From positions 47,697,220 to 47,761,219 of the forward strand of contig OX387186.1 of NCBI GenBank assembly GCA_947561395.2: a stretch of DNA of 64,000 nucleotides, in the 5' to 3' direction. A program made the translations under genes and the position numbers. Of this stretch, positions 56,377 through 64,000 are shown one piece after another. Below the pieces are notes generated by a model. It was given only the letters and a program-made list of their open reading frames with translations. It did not search any database and had not been told where the DNA came from. This DNA comes from Buxus sempervirens. Its lineage: Eukaryota; Streptophyta; Magnoliopsida; Buxales; Buxaceae. Within the stretch, counting starts at the first letter, position 1. Each line of letters starts with the position of its first letter.

Positions 56377-56729
56377 CATGGTTTTTAGTTTCGGAAAAAT
56401 CTATTTTTTTTAAGTGTCGATGTGTTTCGACACAAAAAAAATTGGTTATTTTAAATCGACCGATTTTTTTGGTGTGCCAGCGAAAAATTGGCAGTGTGCT
56501 GAAACGAGCAAAAAATTGATTTTTTAAAATTTTCATTAGCGATTTTTTGTGGCATGCCGGCGAAATTTTCGGCATGCTGTTGAAAAATCGATAGAATAAA
56601 AAAATCAATTTTTTTTTTCTAATTTTTTGCCTTTTTTTTTTTATTTTTCCAAGTTTCGTCGGCATGTCGCCAGCGTGCCCTTTTTTCCAATGGGCAGCAC
56701 GCCTATCGGCACCGAAACTGCAAACCTTG
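56377..56729. mobile_element. hAT-type MITE, copy 4 (353 bp), upstream of UFO
   Basis: A perfect 8-bp duplication, tcttcaac (56369-56376 and 56730-56737), flanks CATGGTTTTTAGTTTCGG...CCGAAACTGCAAACCTTG. Ends and internal ggcatgcc motifs match copies 1-3. It starts 584 bases upstream of the UFO ATG. Confidence 0.9.
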
Positions 56730-57129
56730 TCTTCAACCATTGATGCTTCCACTGGATTCACCAATGGAATAGCTTGCATTTATCAATGGTTACTTACATC
56801 ACATTCACTTGCAATCCACTATTAATTAAAATGCTTATATGCTTTGATCATTATGCTTATATCCATTGATAGATAAGCTTGTAGGCATTATTGATTTTGC
56901 TTGCAATTTAATGATTTGGGTCTTCATTCTTTAATGATTCTAGTGGTATGTACAGATGTGCCTATCAATGGTTACACTTGTAACCGTCATTGCATTCATT
57001 TGAACCAGCACGTGAAGTCTTATTTCTGAAATTTTTATAAAAATTAGACTTACAGTTGGCTTCGTACATGTTTAAAGAACGACCTAAAACACTTTAAAAA
57101 CTAAGGGCTTATATCTAAAATTTTTCGAA

Positions 57130-57300
57130 AACAGGCGTGTCCTGAAGTAACAATTGAGATACTGTGGGTCTTTTATCTACAACCTTATGTGAAACCTGCA
57201 TTGGGATCATGCCATGTGTATTGTGAATAGTAAATCTGTAAAAGTTTAAGCAATCTTGTGAAAAGCTGCAAATAAAGTTGTAGATAAAAGTCCTATACGA
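57130..57300 (-). repeat. small dispersed repeat with foldback ends
   Basis: It contains tatctacaacctta (near 57173) and its inverse aaagttgtagata (near 57271), so the stretch can fold. On the minus strand 57130-57245 resembles 59041-59152 on the plus strand over about 110 bases, so the two are inverted copies of one MITE-like family. Confidence 0.6.
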
Positions 57301-57482
57301 TGTGAACCCCCTTAGCACTGGCCTAAAAAGTAAAAAGAAAATTTTCTTCTAAATGAGGCCTTTTCAATAATTTTCAGTTTTGTCTGTTTCTTCTCATTAC
57401 TTGGTTTTAAATTTTTCTGTGCTGAAAACGAAGTGTTAATGCCGGCATGGATCCATCAATATTCTCTTGTTGAGGCCGAGGA

Positions 57483-57900
57483 TTTTTTTTTTGGGTAGGA
57501 AAACGACCACAAACAAGTTTATTCAGCAACATGAACATCTCTCACAAAAGTTTCCCCTAAGAAGTCCCCGATTAGAGCTTGAGACAGAAAATTTGGGGGT
57601 CTAATAGTCCAAACACAAGGGTAATTATCTAGAGCATAATTTGCAAGCACATCTGCAACCTTGTTGGCTTCCCTGAACACGTGAACCACAGAAAAGAACT
57701 CAAAGGAATTCCACAACAGCTTTGCTTCCTCTAACATACTGAGCCCGAGGAAGGACAAAAGCAAACAGAGAGGAAGTACATGGTGAGGGAGACATGAAAG
57801 GTGAGAGAGACATGAAAGAAATAGGGCTTAAAAAATCCTGCAGAAGCAGTGTACTTGTTCTGGTTATGCGGTTAAAGTAGGCTCCAATTCCCAATTCAAT
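57483..57900 (-). mobile_element. LINE 3' end with RNase H-like tail
   Basis: A T-run at 57483-57491 is followed, reading leftward on the minus strand, by a 3' untranslated piece and an open frame (57519-57764) with VVHVFREANKVADVLANYAL. That is the HV(Y/F)REAN(x)VAD motif of the RNase H domain at the C-terminus of some plant LINEs. The 5' side is missing. Confidence 0.75.
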
Positions 57901-58427
57901 AATCCAAAGACAGCTCTTTCAAAACCCAAAAGTAAATTAAAATGGTGAGAAAGAGATAAAAACCGATTAGTCCGGCGTTTATCCAAACTACTTGAAAAAA
58001 GGAGACCTTATGTCAGGGAAAAAAGAAGAAGATAGAATTTGAAATTTTGACGATTAGCTTATTTTGTTGATTAATTCCTCTATAGGAGAGCAAAATCTGC
58101 CTGCCATTGATGCTCCCAATGGCGTTGCTTGTGATGCATTCTGGAACGTATTACATTTCCATTTGATGTCACAAGGAAAGCTACATAAAAGGCCATAGGC
58201 AATTTCATTTTCCTTGTAGTACGTGATTATTGCAGTGGAAACACATTAATTTGGAGCTTTTAGTGTGATTTTCCCTGTAGCATCAAATGGAATGCATTTC
58301 CTCTAGTGACAGAAGACGGTGGTACCATGATAATGTGTTGAGGTGTGGGCATCTATTGACACGGGCATGCTATCCGTACCATGAAACACACAAGAGTGAA
58401 CCATCTCCATCAAAAGGAGGTTGTGCT

Positions 58428-58711
58428 TGTAGAACACCGTCCTACTAAAAGCTCAAGCTTATAGTAGAGGTGAACTTTATATATTTAAATATATTTCTTA
58501 CCACTCCCCTTCACATGTGGGTCAGACCCAAACCCATTTTTAGGGAGACCCTACATGTGAAATATTTTTTTATCAACTGGCGAAGTGGAGGTTTGAACCT
58601 AAGACCTTGGCGTTTGCCTAAGGCTTTGATACCATGTAGAACACCGTCCTACTAAAAGCTCAAACTTATAGTAGAGTTGAACTTTATATATTTTAATTAT
58701 ATTCCTTAACA
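58428..58711 (-). mobile_element. TRIM (terminal-repeat retrotransposon in miniature)
   Basis: Two direct repeats of 76-77 bp (58428-58503 and 58635-58711; tgtagaacaccgtcctacta...) enclose about 130 bp. On the minus strand the repeat ends ...CTACA followed directly by TGGTATCAAAGCC, a tRNA-Met-type primer-binding site, and a purine tract (gaaggggagtgg) precedes the second repeat. Flanks gtgct/gagct form a 5-bp duplication with one mismatch. No coding. It looks structurally whole; the two repeats are somewhat diverged, so it is not very recent. Confidence 0.85.
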
Positions 58712-59040
58712 GAGCTACATCATGTAAAAGAGCTATATGACATGTTTAGCACAAGACGGAGGCAATGCAACATCGAATTTACTATCTTTTGCAATTTAAG
58801 CTACTAGGTTTTGCACATAAGAAATCGTTCTGATATTGACTTCTATAATCAATTATAATATTCAGGTCTATATATACTAGGGGAATGCATGAGCTATGCA
58901 TGTAGCAAACCAAAAAAAAAAGAGAGGGCATTTTGGGTATACAATGTTAGGCAGTTATTAAGTTACACACATGTTAACAAACAAGTGTAGGAGTTAATTT
59001 TTAAAAAAAAAACGGATGGCATTTTGGGTTTGTAGCTTAA

Positions 59041-59152
59041 AAGTTTACAATTATACCATTCACAGTACACATGGTATGATCCTTATGTAGGCTGCAAATA
59101 AGGTTGTAGATAAAGGCTCTACAGGATCTCAATTGTTCCCGTAGTTACTCTC
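59041..59152 (+). repeat. second copy of the dispersed repeat at 57.1 kb
   Basis: Matches the minus strand of 57130-57245 in order: ttcacagtacacatgg, catgatcc-like, gcaaataaggttgtagataaa, ctctaca, tctcaattgtt. No coding. Probably a MITE-like family. Confidence 0.6.
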
Positions 59153-59159
59153 AAAAGCA

Positions 59160-62150
59160 AAAGCAAAAACTCCATTTTTCCTGTTGCTACTGACTACCTT
59201 GATATTTCCTAAATCGACGTTTCTCTCTTCAAAAAACTTCACCTTCTCACTCCCAAGTCATCTACTTACAATGATTTTGATAAAGATGCCGAGGGTATCA
59301 AATCTGACTTTTAGGTTTTAAAGTTGAAAGCAACTATGAAATAGCATCTTAATTTTGAAAGTAATTTTTCAGCGTGTGAAACTTAAAAAATCAATACTGA
59401 AAACAGTACTGTTCAGTTCTTGAGATAGCTGTAACCGACCTGAAACAAATTAAGCAGGTTACACCATAATCATGTTTCCTTTAAGACTGTATCCTCCTCG
59501 GCATCTAAGAAAAAGTAAAATGCTGTTCCCATAAAAAAAAGAAGGTAAAATGCTGTGTATTGGTATTATCCATAATTAAGGCGATTCTTTTGATAATATC
59601 CATTGTTCTGAGACATTCTTCAGTACGTACTTAAGATTTCGAGATGATCTTTGAAAGGGTTCAGGACTGTGCTGTACTCGGTCTCCCAGTTCTTGTTGAG
59701 TTGCATCAAATGTCCAATCTAGTTTCAGTGAAAGGGTCTTGACTCTTGGGAGTTCAGATATGGCTACGGCCACAACAGCTGTGGAGGTTAGAGAAGAGAC
59801 GCCTTGCTTGCGAGCTTACCCTTTTCTGTCAGTAATGGCAGTTCACTGTGTTTTGCTGGTTTTTGTTCCAGGAAGCAAAGCAGCAGTCAGGAGTGGCATC
59901 TGACCTTGCCTTCGTTGTGTCAATCGTTTAAGGACCTCTAGCTAAGTACACCTCCAGTCCAAGAACATTCTTGAACTTGCCCCCTCATTGGCTGTAGCCG
60001 TGGGTCCCCTGCCTTGGAAATTGTGCCTACATATTGCTAAACCTCGATTATATGTACCTATTAATTAATTGGTTCAAAGGCATAACACATATCAATTACT
60101 TCATTACTCCAGTGATATTGTCGCCAGTGCAGTAGGACCATGCGAAGAGCGTACAGCTGTTTGTGGCTCTAATAGCATATGAAATTGTATGCCATTTTGT
60201 CCCGAATTGGGGCTGCTGTTGTGAAATAGGATGTTTTCTTGTGGAAAATCTCATGGTTAGTATTTTTTTAAATTGATCTAAAAAATATTTGAAAAAGATA
60301 GAAAATACTAATTGTGAGATGCTCAACGTCACTTTAACTCTAATGACAATTCTACCAAAAAAAGATAAGAGATCAATGATCACTTTGGAATGGCCTTAAG
60401 GATGATCCTGGAGGCTCGGCTCTTAGTGCTTGAGCCATTAGAGTAACTTTGGGAGCTGCATGCGTTTCATCTTCCGTTGTCGACATTCGTCCCAAATTAT
60501 TGAATCAACCGAAGGCTGTGTTAAACCAAGCCCTAAAACTCAATAAAACAACAGAAGATTCAGAGTAACAAACAACAGAAATATGAAAAGGATTCAAATG
60601 AAAAGAATTTGGATAGAAATAGAGAAGGGAATGAATTAGACTTATCGTAACCGAGGGGAGATGTAAATCTCTGTGCTTAAAACCTTAAACGCTCCTTTTC
60701 GAATGATTTCTTTATTGCGTTGGGCTTCCAGCATTAGATTTTCAGAATTCAACAATCACAGCATTACGCATGCTTTTGGGTTGTAGACAACAACGCTTCT
60801 TCTCCGCTCAAGCGCTAGACATGTGCCATCACAGTAGCAATTTGGTTATTGAAATAACAAGTTAAAAGACATTAGATTAATTGACATAGAAAGACAGAAT
60901 AAAATAAGGGATTGCCAAGAATCTCAATTTTGAGACTTTTCAAGATGTTCAAATACAACAAAAATATCAATATTTGAAATTTTGAATTGACAATAGATTC
61001 AAACCAAGTGAAAAAAATTTCAGTGGAGCCAGCATTACGCATTGCTCCTTCCATTGATTTAATCCTGACAGCAAGTGAAAGAGGCATTGTAGCAACAGAT
61101 GTTCCAAGGTTTCCCGTTGTTATCTACAGAAATAGAAACAAAATTAATTAAACAACCCACCAAGCATTAAGAAGCTTATTCATGGGTAAATCCCCTCTCA
61201 AACACTTCCAAAGAGAGTTTTATATAAGCATGACATCTTAGGTACCAGCATTCCAATCAAACCTTGGAATCCACAATATCTTTCCTTATGGAGGTAAGAA
61301 GTCGGTATGCAGCAATTTGAAAATGACCCTTTAAAAGTAGCAATCCATACACATTTGTCAATAACCTAGAGCAAAGTTTTAACTTTAGGGACTAATGTAA
61401 TAAAGGTATGATCGATTTCCTGCGTCACCCGAGATCTAAATAATTCTTGGACTATTATAATAATCTTAGAGGTTGCAATATCCAAATTTTAAGGTACGCC
61501 TATGTTTGGTAATGCTTTTTATAAGTACCTTTTTTTTGTTGAAAGCAAAAAATTGCTCAAAAGGATTGTTTGGTAATGTTCAAGTGAAACAAGAAACTCT
61601 GAAGCAAAAATAATCAAATTCATTGTTTTTTTATAAGAAGCAAATAAACATTGATTCTCCGAAACAACAAAAGTTGGTTTGAAATCGTTTGTCACAGAAA
61701 ACTGCTGCTGTTAGTGCAGCTTTATTGAGATGGTGACACTGAGAGAATCTAATGGTTGAAGAACTTTGCTAGAGAAAATGTAAAAGAATTGTGAGATGAA
61801 AAAAGCTAAGCGTGAGATGCTTCATGTGGCACTATTTCACTTAGGCTGCATGGACAACAGCAGTAAAAGGTAGCAGATGATATCTTCCCACAAAAGTTGA
61901 TTCGTTGCTTGACAAGTCTGCCCTGATACTTTCAACAAAAGCCCTACTTGTCAGCATCCCCAACTTTTCTCATCACTGATCTCTTCTCCCCTTTCGATTG
62001 ATCTTATCTTCTTCATGCATTGTGTGTATAAATTATGATTCCCATCTCTTTCTTCAATGGTTTTATTGGTTGTTCAATGTTTTGTTATAAAGTATCTGTA
62101 ATGATAGGTTTCCTGTTACGGTCCTAAATGTTAAGTGCTTAACCAACAAT
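59160..62150. other. intergenic, no gene recognised
   Basis: Only short open frames, with composition like the other intergenic sequence. No domain, RNA gene or element ends were recognised. It separates UFO from the glycosyltransferase. Confidence 0.4.
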
Positions 62151-62159
62151 GTCTCCATA

Positions 62160-62420
62160 GGCTTTAAGCTTTTGGAACAATGGTTAGGGATGTAACAAAT
62201 GATGTAAGAGCCAACCACTACGTCCCCAGTTCGAGTCTCAAAAGGGGTGACTTATAAACTAAATTTGAGGATCACTTTACTTGGGACACATGTTCATTTT
62301 ACGTGAAACGCAAGCTTTTTACATGGGACATGAGCCAATTCTACGTGGAATATGAGCACATACATTATACATGGACACAAGAGTGTTTTACCTATAATAA
62401 AATGACACTATTTTTTAATT
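62160..62420 (+). mobile_element. possible tRNA-derived SINE
   Basis: An A-box-like aatggttagggatg (62177 on) is followed by a B-box-like agttcgagtctc (62229-62240), the internal pol III promoter layout of plant SINEs, then an unrelated body with acatgggacatgag/tacgtggaatatgag repeats. The 3' tail and target duplication are unclear. Confidence 0.4.
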
Positions 62421-62727
62421 ATTTTTAACAAGTGATACTTCAGGTCAATTATTTTTAAAAAGTGGCCCTTTTGTGTAATTCATCATCTTAGTGGACTGGA
62501 CTGCTTTTATAAATATGTTTAAAAATGAACCTTTTTCATAATTTGGCCAGAAAATTTTCAAACCGCAAGTTCTCGCTTGCATGTTTGGGCTTGGAGAAAA
62601 GGCTTAGATTGGGCCTATGCAAGAGTTGGCTTAGCATGTAGACTTTGATTCTATCTTCTGGCTGAAAACTAAATCAACAAGTCTCTTACCGTTTGACCAG
62701 GCCCTTCGAATTCGATCCAAGATGTCA

Positions 62728-64000
62728 TCATCCCACCATCAACTCTTCGATCAATCGTCCCAAAGCATTGAACGAAGATCCACCCTCCTTCAGAGCGCTT
62801 CTGCTCATCTCCCCCATCTCCTTCACCTTCCTCCTCACCTCACTCTCACGCTCCATCAGCCTCCTCACTCCCCTCTCCACCTCCTCCGCCTTCACCAAAT
62901 CACCACCGTCCGTCACCTCACTCTCACTCTCCATCAGCCTCCTTACTCCCCTCTCCACCTCCTCCGCCTTCACCAAATCACCACCGTCCGTCCTGTAATC
63001 CAACCGCATCTCCACTGCCAACCCCAACTCCTTCACCATCATAAATGCATTCATCTGCTGTTCTGCATAAAGCGGCCATGTCAGTATGGGCACACCATAC
63101 CACAAGCTCTCCAAGCTCGAGTTCCATCCGCAGTGAGATACGAACCCTCCCGTCGCCGGATGCGCCAGGATCGCCACCTGTGGGACCCACCCACAAACCA
63201 GTCCCCTCCCCTCCGTCCGTTCCATGAACCATTCTGGTAATATTTCTTTGAAATCAGTGTATTCGGTCGCCGTTCTTGAGTTAAAATCTTTCTTTGGCGG
63301 CTGACGCAGCGACCACACGAACCGATAGCTACTCCGTTCGAGCCCAAGTGCGATCTCTTTGACCTGGGCTGCACCGAAGCCCCCCATGCTTCCGAAACAC
63401 AGCAGCACCACCGAAGACGGAGGTTGGTCGTCTAGCCATTTCATGATCTCGTCGTGACGGTCTTGGTTCGACCCGTGGTGGGACTGAGCGTTGAGGTCAA
63501 GTAAAGGTCCAACCGGATAGACCGGAGGGTTTTCACCGTCGGTTATGGAGTTAAGGCCATGTGGCTCCAGCTCGGCGAACGTGTTGATGATACTGCCCTT
63601 CACTTCCTTGAACCTTCGACCCAGATTTACGAATGTCTCGTACGTAGCATCCCTCTTCAACACGACCGACGGCATGAGGAGTGGGGAAACTGGGTTCCTG
63701 AAGGACGGGATCATGAGCTCCGTGGTGGCGTCTTTTATGTCGGTAGTGATCTGCTTGTCAAGAATTGGGAGATGGAGCATGAGGCCGAGCATCGTTGCAG
63801 CAGAGGTGAAATAGAGGTAGGTAGAGATACCCAGTTCGTTTGCCACGTCCATCATGGTGACACAGAACATGTCGACGACCAGCCCGGCGAGGCGAAACGA
63901 GGTGGATGACCTGAGGTGGGTGATGGCGTCTTTGACGTGGTTCTTATGACTTTCGATGAACACAGACATGAAGCTCAGAGGGGACTTCTCATCTGACTGA
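62728..64000 (-). CDS. family-1 UDP-glycosyltransferase (UGT71-like), 5' end outside window
   Basis: Transfers a sugar, usually glucose, from UDP-sugar to a small acceptor such as a flavonoid or terpenoid, in the cytosol. The frame stays open to the window edge; from the first Met seen (63969) there are 413 residues, and the missing N-terminal part is roughly 80-90 residues of a usual 470-480. The 44-residue PSPG donor-binding box is at 261-304 (WVPQVAILAHPATGGF... HCGWNS ... ending YAEQ; the final Gln is the one linked to UDP-glucose use). SIINTFAELEPHGLNSI, LCFGSMGGF and the catalytic-domain order fit the UGT71/88 group. Odd: 26 residues at 327-352 are repeated at 353-378 (TDGGDLVKAEEVERGV...), a 78-bp tandem duplication. 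No stop or frameshift. The acceptor is unknown. Confidence 0.93.
   Translation of the reverse strand, partial: QSDEKSPLSFMSVFIESHKNHVKDAITHLRSSTSFRLAGLVVDMFCVTMMDVANELGISTYLYFTSAATMLGLMLHLPILDKQITTDIKDATTELMIPSFRNPVSPLLMPSVVLKRDATYETFVNLGRRFKEVKGSIINTFAELEPHGLNSITDGENPPVYPVGPLLDLNAQSHHGSNQDRHDEIMKWLDDQPPSSVVLLCFGSMGGFGAAQVKEIALGLERSSYRFVWSLRQPPKKDFNSRTATEYTDFKEILPEWFMERTEGRGLVCGWVPQVAILAHPATGGFVSHCGWNSSLESLWYGVPILTWPLYAEQQMNAFMMVKELGLAVEMRLDYRTDGGDLVKAEEVERGVRRLMESESEVTDGGDLVKAEEVERGVRRLMERESEVRRKVKEMGEMSRSALKEGGSSFNALGRLIEELMVG

Noticed and set aside
62160-62420. a functional tRNA gene
   Set aside because: A- and B-box-like motifs are present but no cloverleaf can be drawn, so a SINE is at most what is supported.
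62722-63240. 172-residue plus-strand open frame, His/Leu/Pro-rich
   Set aside because: It is antisense to the glycosyltransferase and its repeats mirror the 78-bp duplication there.

Overview
This is nuclear DNA of a flowering plant, probably a eudicot. It carries spliced genes with GT-AG introns, an UNUSUAL FLORAL ORGANS (UFO) orthologue, a SUF4 orthologue, a plant secondary-metabolism glycosyltransferase, and a dense load of plant transposons. The very long, transposon-filled introns suggest a species with expanded introns; I cannot name it.

Layout. 1-20 kb is repeat-rich and gene-poor. It holds an AT-rich minisatellite, an L1-type LINE with a perfect target-site duplication (TSD), a Helitron-like element carrying captured pieces of three host genes (an Apollo/SNM1-type nuclease, phenylalanine ammonia-lyase and a phosducin-like protein), several LTR-retrotransposon remnants, and a polyamine-oxidase fragment framed by 31-bp inverted repeats. 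20.47-52.66 kb is one intact host gene, SUF4: seven exons and 369 codons spread over 32 kb. Intron 1 (11.2 kb) and intron 4 (17.6 kb) are packed with LINEs, a Helitron, hAT MITEs and a nested Copia/LINE/LTR stack. 54.47-55.79 kb is single-exon UFO on the minus strand, convergent with SUF4. 56-62.7 kb is intergenic, with another hAT MITE near the UFO promoter, a LINE 3' end, a TRIM and small repeats. 62.73-64 kb is the C-terminal part of a family-1 UDP-glycosyltransferase that runs off the right edge.

How it fits together. SUF4 and UFO are also near neighbours in Arabidopsis (At1g30970 and At1g30950), so this appears to be an old conserved gene pair that has been inflated by transposons without breaking either reading frame. 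The clearest new observations are: a small hAT MITE family (four copies, each with an 8-bp TSD); a three-gene capture inside a Helitron-like unit; the gene-fragment-bearing TIR element; a LINE whose LTR insertion can be dated by its paralogue's uninterrupted sequence; and very short LINE 3'-end insertions with clear TSDs.
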